Shown here piece after piece: positions 9,826 through 21,943 of a stretch of 64,000 nucleotides of DNA. The translations under genes and the position numbers were made by a program. Each line of letters begins with the position of its first letter. Within the stretch, counting starts at the first letter, position 1. Source of the stretch: Paraconiothyrium sp. Pb-2020 (taxonomy: Eukaryota > Ascomycota > Dothideomycetes > Pleosporales > Didymosphaeriaceae); the NCBI GenBank assembly GCA_022419385.1, contig JAJUBI010000006.1, positions 1,488,001 to 1,552,000 on the forward strand. Reading direction: 5' to 3'. Below the pieces are notes generated by a model that saw only the letters and a program-made list of their open reading frames with translations, did no database searches and was not told where the DNA came from.

Positions 9826-11820
9826 ATGAGTTCCTCTAACCACTCCGATTCCGACTGGAAGCATTTCCGCCAACCTGCACCGCCTGTCTCGCCTCGCAAA
9901 CGTCGCAGGTCCTCCTCGGCCGATTCAGGTCAACGGCGCAAGCGTGCCGCCACGACCGCGCCGTATAACGATGCGTACCGTCTCTTGTACAATGATTTTG
10001 TGCAGTCCGTTACAGGTACCCAGGACGTTTCTGGGGCTCCAAACTTCAGAGCATCCCAACTGGGTGTGACAGTATGGACACCAAGCGAAAAGGAGGCTTT
10101 CTTCAATGCCCTGGAGAGGCTAGGCAAGGATAATTTGCCCGGCATAGCCTCTGCCGTTGGTTCTAAAAGCATCCTGGAGACGCGCCAGTTCTTGTTGCTC
10201 CTGGATGATGCGCGTCTCGACCGCCCCGGCAAGCGGGATATCTCACTCGAGGATATCCCAGCCGCATCAGAGATCGGCGTCGTTTGCGAACGCCAGCTTG
10301 ATGCGGCAGGTGACACTCTCGCCTGCATGCAGGAGCGCTTCGAAGCGACTCAGGAACAGAAGCGGTACGGCGAGCACTGGCTCCTCACTTCTGAATTGGC
10401 CGACGAAATTGAAGTGGCTGCAAAAGGTCTGCGTGCGTCCGTGACTGTCGAGAGCGGAGACGATGAGGATCGCCTGGATGCAGCGAGTGAGCCACCATTG
10501 CTCCAGGAGATACCTGAAGCGAAGCTCATTATCCCTAAGTCCTTTCTTGAACTGTCGCGGCATGTGTTCATGAACCCATCTCCCAATACGTCTTACCCTT
10601 GGCCAAACTGGCAAGATCTGGCGTCTGATGTAGCCGCTGAGCCTTGCATGTACCGTACAGCTTTTCGTGATTTCCATACCTTGGTATTATCGTTCACCAA
10701 GCGTGTCATGCAGATTGCACTTGTTCAAGCAACGTCTAGAGTACGTGCTCAAGGCTGGCGCATCAAGAAGGGCGTCAAACTGTTCGTGAGATCGAGGGAT
10801 GTCTACACGGCATTAGATCTATTGGGCGTGAAGGGGACTCGAAGACAGTTTTTTCGAGACGTCCCGCGGCGCTGCAGGTTGAGGGTCACAGACGGGAAAT
10901 ATAGAAAGACTCGAAGCCTCCGCTGGGATGAAGTCGAACGAATTCTGGATGCGGCGGAGAACAAATCGACACCTGTCGACTCAGACACCGATCCCGAAAG
11001 TCGCGATGCGAAAGCCGAGCGAATGAATTACAAGCTCAGGGCTGCTCGCAGTGGAACGCCTTTGCCTCCTGCTAGGCGATCTAGTCCTAATGACTCTCTG
11101 ATTGCAGATGCGGACGCCAATGCCGAGTCACTTATGGAGGATACTGATTCCGACGCCTACCAACCCATGGATGAATCTTTGGATACTTCCGACGCGCATG
11201 CTGAAAGAGACGAAGAGTCAATTTACAATTCATCTGAGGATGAACTCGAAGCATTGGAAGAGTTCGATCGAGAAATTAGTCGGCTAGAAGAAACTAGACT
11301 GTGGTCTATCCTCGGCGATGGTTCTCTCAGAGATCAGGGACCCAAACCAGAACCGCCATCCGAACGACCGATTCGCAGGATTCCACGTCGAAGGAATATG
11401 TCAGAGAGCGACGATTGGCGAACCTGGACCCAGTATCAACCCGAATGTGAGCAGTTGCGCAGTAGGATTCCCACAGCCATCTTCCTTGCAAGTCAGAAGT
11501 CACCTAGTCCCTCCCGAAATTGGGACCCAGCTACAGATTATGGGGCAGGCTATGGTACCGAGACGGGTGCGTCATCAGGAGAGGACCGCAAGTCAAGAAA
11601 CCGACCAATTAAGCGTACTGTTCAGGAACTACCTCTTCGGGATGCTCGATCCTATGCTGCTTTGCGAGGCAGACAGTCCCGATCTGCAGAGCGTGAGACC
11701 GAGCTGGATATCACTGAGGACTCCGAGATTCCTGCGCAGTCGATTGAAGATGTCAATGAAGGCACTTCTGCAATGTCCCTTGTGGAAAAAGACGTGGGGA
11801 GTGCGATGCAATGGACATGA
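9826..11820 (+). CDS. RRN5: RRN5-like RNA polymerase I upstream activation factor subunit
   Basis: Predicted 664 aa, single exon, from the ATG that begins MSSSNHSDSD. Rrn5 belongs to the UAF complex that binds the rDNA promoter and recruits core factor and RNA polymerase I. Seen here: a basic nuclear-signal-like N-terminus (SPRKRRRSSS, GQRRKRAAT); a SANT/Myb-like domain at about residues 80-130 with VWTPSEKEAFFNALERLGKD; a central helical region; and a long acidic, Ser/Asp/Glu-rich C-terminal half that is probably disordered. The SANT segment and general architecture match fungal Rrn5 as I know it; this is a family-level call without an alignment. An alternative is another SANT-domain chromatin protein. 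Confidence 0.6.
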   Translation: MSSSNHSDSDWKHFRQPAPPVSPRKRRRSSSADSGQRRKRAATTAPYNDAYRLLYNDFVQSVTGTQDVSGAPNFRASQLGVTVWTPSEKEAFFNALERLGKDNLPGIASAVGSKSILETRQFLLLLDDARLDRPGKRDISLEDIPAASEIGVVCERQLDAAGDTLACMQERFEATQEQKRYGEHWLLTSELADEIEVAAKGLRASVTVESGDDEDRLDAASEPPLLQEIPEAKLIIPKSFLELSRHVFMNPSPNTSYPWPNWQDLASDVAAEPCMYRTAFRDFHTLVLSFTKRVMQIALVQATSRVRAQGWRIKKGVKLFVRSRDVYTALDLLGVKGTRRQFFRDVPRRCRLRVTDGKYRKTRSLRWDEVERILDAAENKSTPVDSDTDPESRDAKAERMNYKLRAARSGTPLPPARRSSPNDSLIADADANAESLMEDTDSDAYQPMDESLDTSDAHAERDEESIYNSSEDELEALEEFDREISRLEETRLWSILGDGSLRDQGPKPEPPSERPIRRIPRRRNMSESDDWRTWTQYQPECEQLRSRIPTAIFLASQKSPSPSRNWDPATDYGAGYGTETGASSGEDRKSRNRPIKRTVQELPLRDARSYAALRGRQSRSAERETELDITEDSEIPAQSIEDVNEGTSAMSLVEKDVGSAMQWT

Positions 11821-12324
11821 AACTCTGCCACTACATAGTATTACTATACAACTCTCTGGGCACAATCTCGCCTGAAGATCTGCAATACAATTGAATAAAC
11901 GTATTCATGGCCCTTCTCTGCAGCTGTGCAGGTGGTTCCATTAGCTCAACAGAGTATAGAGTATGGAAAATGTTCACAATAGGACGAACCGTAGACGAGT
12001 CGTCAGTCGAAGCGTCATGATGTTAATCTCCGAGTGCCTAGGTTTCTACACCTTCCGGATCGAGTAACGCCCTTTCCTGCCGATGCAAGCACGATAGCAT
12101 GCGCACTACAGATGCCGAGCTGTGGACCATGGTAAATTTCAACGGCAATATCTTAACCAAGAGACGACCCCTCACACACCATGCCGGCGTCTAACTTCTA
12201 TGGGAAACTCGTTATTCTTCGCCCAGCCGTCGTATGCCGTCATCGGAAGCTTGTTTCCCGAACGCCTTAATTAACATGCATCACCGCAACATGGAATCTC
12301 GAATAAGTTCCTACGTTCGCCGTT
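11821..12324. other. Intergenic, no gene seen
   Basis: 3' flank of the RRN5-like gene and promoter of the M28 peptidase. No coding frame, repeat or structured RNA noticed. Confidence 0.4.
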
Positions 12325-13779
12325 ATGCGTATCTCTATATTATCGTCCGCTACATTGGTGGCAACGGCATACACTCACGAGATACTCCTTGAGCGTGAAC
12401 TGCCTCCTGCAGTAGCCCTCAATCCTGACAACTACGCTTCATGCGAGAATGCAGCATGGCCCCCCACAACCTTCGACGTTGGAGTAGAGCTCGTCCCGCA
12501 AGCTCCTACCGACGAGCTCAAAGCGCTTCTAGACGAAGTCAACTCCGCCAACATCGAAGCCACAATCGAGAAGCTCGTTTCTTTCGGCACTCGCCATACA
12601 TTATCTACGCAGAACAGTAGCACCCGTGGCATTGGCGCAGCACGGGACTGGATTGCGTCTGAGATGAGGAAGTACGCCGAAGAGTCGGATGGGAGAATGA
12701 CTGTTACGGTGCCTGGATACATTCAAGGCATTGCGACTAGGATCCCGTTTCCGGTTAAGATCTCGAATGTGCTGGCAACGATCAAGGGGTCCGCTACACC
12801 AGAGAGGGTGTATGTGATGACGGGGCACTACGACAGTCGAGTCACAGACGTCCTGGACTACACGTCTGATGCTCCAGGAGCGAATGATGATGCCAGTGGG
12901 ACAGCAATTGCCCTAGAATTAGCACGCGTTTTAGCAAAAGCAAAACCCAGGTCAACTATCATCCTCGGTGCAGTAGCCGGCGAAGAACAATCTCTCTACG
13001 GCTCTACATTCCTGGCGCAGACCCTGAAGAACGCATCCAAAAACGTAGAAGGCATGCTGAATTGCGACATCGTCGGCTCTTCGACCGGTGACCGTGGCCA
13101 GAAAGACCCTTACACAATCCGCGCCTTCGCACAAGGCCCGCCTTCGTACGAATCCACCACTGTCGCAGCGCAGCGTCTGCAAATCGGTGGGGAAAACGAC
13201 TCACCTGCTCGAGAACTTGCGCGTTTTTCTGCCGAGGTTGCGGCAAACAACGCCACGGGCATGAACATAGCCATCATCTATCGACTCGATCGTTTCCTGC
13301 GAGGGGGCGACCACAGGCCCTTCTTAGACGCAGGATACTCAGCCATCCGCTTCACAGAGCCGAACGAGAACTTCGACCACCAACACCAAGACATACGCGT
13401 CCAAAATGGCACACAATACGGGGATCTCATCGAATTCGTAGACTTCGAGTACACCGCTCGCGTGGGCAAAGTGAACCTCGCCACCCTGTGGTCACTATCT
13501 CAAGCGCCTGGATATCCTCGTAATGTCACTCTTGACACTACTGTTCTCGATAATAATACGAGACTCAAATGGGTGGTACCCGATGATGCGGATTTGAAGG
13601 GGTATGAAGTCGTTTGGAGGTCTACGACGGCGAGTGTATGGACGCATGTTTTGAATGTTGGCAAAGTGAGTAGTGTGACCATCCCGCTCAGCAAAGATAA
13701 CGTGATTTTCGGGGTCAGAGCAGTGGGCACAAATGGTTACAAGAGTACGGCGACGTATCCGTTTCCTGCTGCGACATAA
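12325..13779 (+). CDS. Secreted M28 zinc metallopeptidase
   Basis: 484 aa, single exon, with a short hydrophobic signal sequence (about residues 1-17). An M28 aminopeptidase-type exopeptidase, acting outside the cell on peptides. Zinc ligands expected for M28 are visible in order: H168 in TGHYDSR, D188 in GANDDASG, the Glu pair at 220-221 in AGEEQSLYGS, D248 in NCDIVGS, and a late His in ENFDHQHQ (about 352). The last roughly 90 residues are beta-rich and read like a fibronectin type III-like domain, as in the fungal proteins called probable zinc metalloproteases. There are several N-x-S/T sites, as expected for a glycosylated secreted protein. The convergent ABC transporter gene ends about 500 bp downstream. 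Confidence 0.85.
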   Translation: MRISILSSATLVATAYTHEILLERELPPAVALNPDNYASCENAAWPPTTFDVGVELVPQAPTDELKALLDEVNSANIEATIEKLVSFGTRHTLSTQNSSTRGIGAARDWIASEMRKYAEESDGRMTVTVPGYIQGIATRIPFPVKISNVLATIKGSATPERVYVMTGHYDSRVTDVLDYTSDAPGANDDASGTAIALELARVLAKAKPRSTIILGAVAGEEQSLYGSTFLAQTLKNASKNVEGMLNCDIVGSSTGDRGQKDPYTIRAFAQGPPSYESTTVAAQRLQIGGENDSPARELARFSAEVAANNATGMNIAIIYRLDRFLRGGDHRPFLDAGYSAIRFTEPNENFDHQHQDIRVQNGTQYGDLIEFVDFEYTARVGKVNLATLWSLSQAPGYPRNVTLDTTVLDNNTRLKWVVPDDADLKGYEVVWRSTTASVWTHVLNVGKVSSVTIPLSKDNVIFGVRAVGTNGYKSTATYPFPAAT

Positions 13780-14275
13780 GAAGGCAGGGTCTAGATATTC
13801 TCTGTTCGTCATAAAGGGTATCAGTTTGGCTATATCGAATACACAGAGCATCCTATTGTACTAAAAGGCGTGCGAGAAAGATTTAATTGAAGCATTACAA
13901 TAAGTTTGCTCAATAGTTATAGTCTATGTCCTGTGATTAGATGCACGTAGCGAAATGTTAATGAAGCCATAAGTAACAATTACCATAACTTGGATTTGGG
14001 CGCCACTCCGCACAGCATCCGCAACCTAAAACTAGTGTACGATAGCACGAAGTGGAGTCAGGGACAGAAGGAAGACGTTGAAAAGCAGGTCGAATAAGAG
14101 CCCATAGCTCAATGATCGATTTACGGAGATACGAGAGTGTAAGTTTTGTCATTCAGCGGAACCCCTATAATAGTTGAATCAATCGTAATTATAGAGAGTA
14201 TCATCCAGCTCTACCCACCTACTATCTCGATACAACGCCACGGTACTGTATAAGTCTAGCAGAGGAGATGTTTAA
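13780..14275. other. Intergenic between convergent genes
   Basis: 3' flanks of the M28 peptidase (+) and the ABC transporter (-). AT-rich; no gene or repeat seen. Confidence 0.4.
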
Positions 14276-17200
14276 TTATGTAGGTATGCTACGGTCTAGA
14301 CTTTGCCCTAGACTCATCTCATAATACATTCCCCTTTTCCCCAGTAGTTCTTGATGCGTGCCCACCTCTACTATTGTTCCTCTTGAAAATACCACTATCA
14401 TATCGGCATCCTTAATGGTGCTTAGACGATGCGCGACGGCGACGGTGGTCCTTCCGCTCTTCGCTTTCTCGAGTGCGGCTTGTACAATCTTCTCGGATTC
14501 GGTGTCGAGCGCTGAAGTCGCTTCATCGAGAAGAAGCAAGCGGGGCTGGCGAACTAAGGCGCGAGCGATGGCTATGCGCTGTCTTTGACCGCCGGAAAGC
14601 TGGGTACCACGGCTTCCGCAGAGTGTGTTGAACCCATCAGGTAAAGATGCGACGAAGGTGAAGATATTAGACTGCTTTGCCGCGTCTTCGATTTGAGCAT
14701 CCGTGACCTCGTCACCAACACCCATGGCGATGTTGTCGCGAACGGAGCCTTGGTAAAGGACGGGTTCCTGCTGGACAAGCGAGACGTGGCTGCGGTACTT
14801 CCTTGGACACAAGTCCCAGAGTGCGCTACCGTCGCACGTTATGCAACCAGATGTTGGGTCGTAGAAACGCTCAAAGAGGGCGATCGCTGTGCTCTTTCCG
14901 CATCCACTAGCACCAACGAAGGCCACGAATTGTCCAGGTCTCACATCGACATCGATGTTCTTCAGAACCTTGGTGTTGGGTCGCGACTCGTACGCAAAAT
15001 CTACGTTTTGGACTTTCATATGAGCGGGAACCTTCTCTTTGCCATCATCGAACGGCGGTCTAGAGGGCTCTTCCTGAACAGCTGGTTTCTGGCGACGAAG
15101 CCAGAAGATGTAATTGGCTGCAGTCGCGGCTTTTGTCATACTGGTCGTGTATGAGAAGAATGATGCCGCTGCCTCGCCAGAGAAGATGACGGCGATGAAA
15201 ACCGTGTAGAACTGCATGGTATCATACTCACCACGACTGATCAGTTGACCACCGTACCAAAATCCAAGCGCCATCGCCAAGAACGATATGGACTGCGTGA
15301 ATGAGTACCAGAACATGGTCCAAAACAGAGATTTTATGGAGCGGCGCGCTACGCCCTGAAGACGTTCCTCGTATCTCGCAAGAATGTGTCTTTCCAGGGC
15401 CAGAGACGAAACTGTACGAATAGCAGAAACGGCCTCGGATGCCAAAGCCGCGCTACCGCCGAAGCGCTTTCCAGTTTGTTCTTCCAACTTGAACTCCAGA
15501 CGAATTCGAAGATATCCTGAGAATACCACAAGGGGAAGCGCACCAAATGCGACCGCGCACCCTAGCTTCCATCCCACGGCAAGAGCAAGAATACAGCTCG
15601 AAAGTACGCTGATGACATTAATAAAGATGAGCATGACATTGAAGCCAAGGAGCTCGAGTAGACTGGTCGGATAGCTTGAAAGATTAGATACTAATGCCCC
15701 AGTCGCATTTTCTTCCCTGTCGAAGAAGTTCATGTCTTGCTTGAGAATGAGATTGAATATCTCCAGTCGATATGCACGTGAAACGTATTGCACAACAATA
15801 TTGCTGAACCAACCAATGAGTGAGTAGGCGATGAGATTGCCTATGGCCACTATGAAGAACATGAGCGAGTAGAAATCGCCTTGGTTCACGGCTTCGGCAG
15901 CCGGTGCTTCGAACGCTCTCGCGATGCGCGCGAAGACGATAGCTTGAGCTGGGTATGTGGCACCTCCCATCAATGATGCAGCGGTGAGTATTAGGAAATA
16001 TGGCCATAGCCGTCTATGCTCCCAGAAGACGATGAAGATGCAGCTGATCAGGTTATAGTTGATATCATCTTTCCTCGACTCTGAGGTAGCTTGGCTGTGC
16101 ATCGATATCTGAGTCTGGGTGCGTACAAGAGTAGGCGTGCGTTCATCTTCGTCGCCTTGCACTGTTTCTTCTGTTCCGTCGGCCTTTCCTAAATCCTGCG
16201 CGGCGACAAGACCTGCGTAAGCGCCCTTTTTCTCCAGAAGCTCATTGTGCGTGCCGTGCTCTATTACTGAGCCATTAGACATGACAACAATGTTGTCCGC
16301 GTTCTTGATTGTAGAGAGCTTGTGTGCGATGACAATCGTGGTGCGGTTTTGGCTGACACTGTCTAAGGCTTGTTGGACCTTTCTTTCGGCTTTCGGGTCC
16401 AACGCACTGGTCGCTTCATCGAGAAGCAGAATTTGAGGATTGGAGATGATGCTGCGGGCAATGGCAAGCCTCTGCTTTTGTCCACCTGAAAGCATCATTG
16501 CGCGCTCGCCGATTTGTGTGTCATAGCCCTGGCCAATTAGCCTCGTCAAGAGATTCACACACCGTACAATAGTCATACCTTTGGAAGTTGCTCCACAAAC
16601 TCGTCCGCATAGGCCGACTTGCATGCCTCCTCTACCAGTCTTCTTTGTTGGTCCTCGGGAAGATGGGCCTTCTCAGTTCCAAAAAGACCGCACGCGACAT
16701 TCTCGAAGACAGTGCCACTGAACAAGACCGGCTCCTGTTGCACTAATCGAATATTCGTCCGTAGCCATCGTAGGTTCAGATCTTGAATCTTGATTCCGTC
16801 GATATAGATGGCACGTATGCTCGAGTCGTACCATCGCTCTGTATAAGTCTCAGTATCTTGGTGACCTTTTTCCAAATTGATTGGGATCTGGGATAAGAAG
16901 AAAAAGGACGTACCCAAAAAACCAACAATAGTACTTTTACCCGAGCCACTCGCGCCGACGAGAGCTGTGGTGGTGTTTTCAGGAACAGAAAGCGAGAAGT
17001 TGTTCAATACCTGAACATCTGGCCTGGTCGGATATGCGAAGTGGATACCCTTGATCTCCACGCGTCCAGCGCACTTTGCAGGGATGTGCCCTTCTTCACT
17101 GAGCGAATCGATCTCCGAAACGCGGTCGATAACCCGAAATAGCTCAGCAGCGGCTGCTGCACCTTTACCCAAGGCAATGATCTGAGGCGCTATGGTGCTC

Positions 17201-18271
17201 ATCGCAGTTGCTGCAACGATGACGGCGAGAACGACAGTGAACACTTGGCCAGGCTGGGCTATCTCACCGCTACTGTACATGCGGATACCCTGCCAGAAGG
17301 CTAGACCGTAAGCGCTATATATGCAGAAGAATTCCGTAGAGAACAATATTGCATAAACCGGACTGTTCTTCATTCCAATTGCTTGCGCATCCAGGAGATA
17401 CTTATCGAACTTGCGGGACAAGAGCGGGTTCAGCCAGAAAGCATGCACAGTACGCATAGTGGAGAAAACTTCCTCAGCGAGTTTGCCAGCTTGACCATAT
17501 ATGTCGAGCATATCGTTCTCCCACTTAGTCATGAAGCTGAGGCAGATGCCGACGACGACGACGATTGTGGGAATGATGGAAATTGTGATGAGGGTAAGCT
17601 TCCATTGGACGGCGAAGGCGATGATGAAGGCCGTTGCGAAGGTCGATAGCCCTTGGATTGTCAAAGTCAACTTCTCCGAGATTCCACTGTTGACATTGTT
17701 GGAACTCGCAGTGATCTGCGAAGTGACCGAACCTGCTTCAGCCGAATCAAAGTAGGCAATGTTTTGGCGTAACGTTGCCTTGACAAAATCCACTCGGATT
17801 GCCTTGGTCGTTCGGATGGCGGCAATAGATATCAAGACAGAGTGAGTGTAGAAAAGGCAGAACTTGGCGACAAAAAGGTACAGGAAATAGAGCGTGTATT
17901 TGTTGACTTCTGAGCGGTACCCGGCCGGCGTCAACACGCCTGTCGAGAACCTGACGAAAGTCGTGACGAACTTGCCAAAGATCAAATCCATAAGGGGGAG
18001 CACTGCTCCAGCACCAATGGCAGCGAAGAAGGCGACAACGTTCAGTGTCCAGCTCGTTCGGTCGGCATACGAGAAAACTCGCTGTAGAAGTGAACAACAA
18101 GGCCGTTGCGGTAGGTGGAAAACGTACCAGATAACTCTTCATTGCACCCTGCTGCTCCTTGTTCGCATCCCCGATCCCAACATTGTCCTTCTCGACCATG
18201 CCCTTCGACGAAGCCACACCATCTTGCCGACTTCGTGACGGCTCCTTCTCGGATTGCTGTGGTTGGGACAT
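14276..18271 (-). CDS. Full-size ABCB (MDR/P-glycoprotein-type) multidrug transporter
   Basis: Four exons (18271-18128, 18081-16914, 16838-16579, 16528-14276) join in frame to 1274 aa, typical of full-length (TMD-NBD)x2 ABCB exporters such as fungal Pmd1/Mdr1. First half: TMD followed by Walker A GASGSGKST, which lies just before the 75-bp second intron, then signature LSGGQKQRLAIA and Walker B ILLLDEATSALD. Second half: TMD, Walker A GASGCGKST, signature LSGGQRQRIAIARAL and Walker B LLLLDEATSALD. Both sites look intact, so it should hydrolyse ATP. Expected at the plasma membrane, exporting hydrophobic drugs, plant defence compounds or fungal metabolites; the substrate cannot be read from sequence. 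It is transcribed away from a Zn2Cys6 regulator across a 670-bp shared promoter. Confidence 0.9.
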
Positions 18272-18941
18272 GTTGCTGCTACTTTAGAGCAAATGAGGCG
18301 AGGAAGGTGAAGGCTTTTGAGGTCTATCTGGTCGGCTCACCAGGAGGAGCCGAATAGAAAGCGGCCAACGCGCAGTCCGCGCACACCGATGTTGTAGGCG
18401 AAGCATCTGCGTATAACAGTGTAGGCGTCATAATCCGCTTCGGGTATACTAGACGAACGGACCAATCAAGATGCGACCAGCGTAAAAACGCTGCACGGAA
18501 CGTCTAAGGAGCTTCGACATGCTCTGTTTCAAGCCGAGGCGAGGGCGTAAGCGGCCTTATGCGGAGTCTGTAGCATCGGTGCCGAGACGGTACGATAATG
18601 TCGCGCAACTAGCTGGGAGACAGGCGGCATGGGAGATTGTCTAGTAGTTTGGCGATGCATCACTGGACTACGCGACCCCTGTAACTGCGGCGCGTCTCAC
18701 AACACCATCTGCTACACAGTACATAGCGGACACCTGTCCGTCTTCGTTGTCTAACATAGAGTCTACGCGACATGCGTACCGAACGAAGACTTCGAGCCCC
18801 ACGCGGTAGCCTTCTTGGCATCCGGTGCCCGAGAGCTCCGGCGCCGAAGGCATCCGCCAAACGTGTGAGTGAAATCGCCTGTGGTGCTCGCCTTCCTCGC
18901 ATCCCGGCGTACACGTTATCCCGTGCGCGCGGAGTCCCAGC
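18272..18941. promoter_or_regulatory. Divergent promoter between ABC transporter and Zn2Cys6 factor
   Basis: Shared 670-bp promoter. It contains a CCAAT box (18462-18466) and two everted CGG triplets with the same 3-bp spacing, CCGCTTCGG at 18435-18443 and CCGAGACGG at 18582-18590. Zn2Cys6 dimers generally bind paired CGG triplets, so these are candidate sites for the adjacent factor; this is inference. Confidence 0.45.
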
Positions 18942-21900
18942 ATGGAGCAGACTGACGAGATGGACGTGACAGCCGATAGTCGCATGCAGCGGGCGGTGTG
19001 TGTCCCCACTTGAGTACCTTCAAGCTCAGCTAACAGAGTAGTGTGATGGCTGTCGCTCGCGGAAGATTCGCTGCGATAGAACCGTCCCATGCTCCAATTG
19101 CAAGAGCAGCAAGCTGAGTACGTCTTTCACACTCCTCGCACAGTAATTTCTGGGGGTATAGTAAACGCGGACATGGTCAGCTGATTACCGCAGCTTGCAC
19201 AACCACTGCGCCAACACAGAAGCCACAGCGGCAGAGAGTGCATATAAGCGACGAATAGTATGTCTCGACACGAGGTCCTTGCCGTGGCCCTTGTTACTAA
19301 CATGTTCCAGCGAGAAGAAGATTGACCGTATCGAAGACCGCCTTGCAGGCATTGAGCACGTGCTCGAAGCCCTGTCTCATAAATTGAGCAATCTAGACAT
19401 CAAAGCCGACCTTGAGCATAGCAGCCAGTCGAAACATGGCATTGCTACTACCAGAAGCCCGCGATCTAACTCGGGGGCGAATGTCTCTACTCCTGCTTTT
19501 GAAGGTGAAACCACCATCAACCGCCAATCCGAGTTCGCTCGTGAACTGCTGGAGCAAGCAGTCGGGCGTACTCCGTCGATTGAACAAAATACAGAAATCA
19601 AAGCTGCCTTGACATCTTTACAAAACATGGTAACACGGCAGGGTGCCAATGCGAATACTATAACCGCGTCTTTGACCTATCCATTCTCAAATAAGGCGCT
19701 TGCTGAAATAGATCACACTAAGCTAGAGCGACCGCCCTGGGATTTAGTGAACGAAGTGATCGACAAAGCCTCAGTCTACCCGACTATGTCTTTTGCCGTG
19801 GTTTTCCCATTTCTAAAAATGCCGAATATGAAGGACATCTTCCGCGAAGCATTCGACAATGCAGCAGACTGCAGCGTTGGGCGCAGGATGCTCGTTTACG
19901 GCGTCCTTACCAGTCTGTTCTATGAGTTCTCTTGCTACCCAGTCGTGGACAAAAGGTGCGGCCATCGCTGGCTGAAAGAGTAGTGCTCATCCGGCTAAAC
20001 AAGCATAGAGTCGAAAGCTACCGTAGTCTTGCCCGCATCTGCGAAAGACAGATGGAAGTCGCCATGAGCCAGTTGGACCTTTACCTTCCTGCCACGTACG
20101 AGAACATCCTGGCCCTACTGCTCGGCTCAGCACAGGCCATCGAGATGTGCAAACCATCACTTTGTTGGACCATGATCTCCACGGCAGCACATCTTTCACA
20201 GAATCTTGGCTACCATCGTTATCAGACGATGAAAGACGATTCTGAAGAAGAACGCAATGCCAAAATACATGTCTTCTGGTTTATCTATGTCATGGATAAG
20301 ACGCTTTCGCTCCGCCTCGGACGCGCGTCTATCATTCAGGATTGGGACATGTCACTTCCGTACCCGAATATTGACACCGATCACGCACGATTTGGCTCCC
20401 TTGTTCAGCAAGGACAGAAAGGAACCGAACTACTGATCTACTGGATCAAAATTGCACAGATTCAGGGTAAAACGTACGAGAAGCTGTTTAGCCCGGCAGG
20501 ATTTTTGCGATCTATGGAAGAACGCGCTCTTGCGGCAACCGAACTCGTAGATGCCCTGAATAAGGCGTGGACAGAACGTGGAGAGGCAAGTGCTTTCGAC
20601 TTTGCTTATCTAGAGATAGAATATGGGCTGGCGAAAAGTCGCAGTGGCGTCTCGACTGGGCCGAAGCCAGCTACTGGGCGGAAGCGATTTCGATATGTAC
20701 TCCCGCCCACCACTCGATTAAACATGAGAGGCCCAGACATGTCTTATTGCGAAGTCGAAGAAATCGACGATTCAGGTGCTGTATATCGCTAACTCCTAAT
20801 CAGACCGTAAAACTTACGTTTCCAGGCTCGTTCAGTTATGTAAGTATACTGCACGGGACAGGCAGCAATCCTGGCCTCTTGTTTTGAATCGAGTTGCTGA
20901 TTGATTATCAGATTGGAGATATCTTTTATCACGCCGGTACGTAGAGAACTGCTGCGACATGGCCATTCTGCTGTTTCGAATTTCGGATTCCCAGATTTTT
21001 GCTGCCACAACCAACGGCGACCCCTTCGTTCCCAACACCATGTATCTGAGGCTCCTCTATTGGCCTGTAAGGATTATACTGACCAGCACTATCGCATAGA
21101 CGTTGTTATGCACTATTCGACATGTGCCTTAATACATCGCGCTATCAGCCCCGACAACGTGTCCTTCAACAGTGACTGTCTGGAGTCGGCTCGAGCAGCT
21201 CTTGTAGCCCATCAGCGGTGCGCGGCACAATTTAACGTCAAGGGCAATGAAGACCTTTGGTCAGGTTACATCCACTGGTGAGCACATAACTCGCTGTGCA
21301 ATGACCGCTCTGAACATGCTCACCTTTTCCAGGGCCATTCTCCAAGCACCCTTCACACCTTTCATTGTTATTTTCTGTCATAGTGGTACGTTCCCCTCTG
21401 TGGCTACTTCTGTAAGGGCCCTTCTAACTTAACTTAGTTCTCCATTGCGACCCCTCCGATCTCAACTCACTCTCCGACTTCGTCGTCAGCCTCGAATCTT
21501 GCCGCACCATCTCCGAAGGAGCTGACAAGCTCTACAAAATGTGCCACTTGTTCCTGCAAGTGGCTAAGCTCTACGTCGAGGCAAAGAGGAATGAAGCCCT
21601 TCCTGTCACGACGACCCGATCAGCATCCCAGCCAAATCAGAGCGGTTTCTACCCTCAAGAAACTGGCATCAATTTGGATACAATGACACAATTCGATCCG
21701 TATCTCAGCGCGCTAGGATTGATGCCGAATCAGGGTTTTCCGTTGACAGGTTTCCCCGCCGTAAATGCCGGGATGACTGGTATCGATGCATTTCCACCGG
21801 GGAGTTTTGATGCGAGTATGGCACCGAGTGGATCAGGGATGGGACCCGGAAACCCTACAAATGTGCAGGATTGGTTCTCGGGGTCGAGATATTTGTTGAA

Positions 21901-21943
21901 TCTGATGGAAGACGACATCCAGATGCCAGACTTCAGCTTATAG
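18942..21943 (+). CDS. Zn2Cys6 fungal transcription factor, ten exons
   Basis: Exons 18942-18995, 19042-19117, 19194-19257, 19311-19955, 20009-20775, 20826-20839, 20912-20936, 21100-21277, 21333-21385 and 21438-21943 join in frame to 793 aa. The Zn2Cys6 cluster starts after the first intron: CDGCRSRKIRCD, then PCSNCKSSKLTC. A coiled-coil-like dimerisation segment follows (EKKIDRIEDRLAGIEHVLEAL). The middle-homology region holds the usual SLRLGRAS and FYHADVVMHYST/ALIHRA type patches. The C-terminal tail is Gly/Pro/Met-rich, like an activation domain. Exons of 14 and 25 nt are unusually short; both are supported because the joined protein follows family sequence through them. It is divergent from the ABC transporter, which it may regulate. 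Confidence 0.85.

Noticed and set aside
18668..19090. 140-codon minus-strand frame over the start of the Zn2Cys6 gene
   Set aside because: Antisense to the spliced Zn2Cys6 exons, whose cluster motif is unmistakable.
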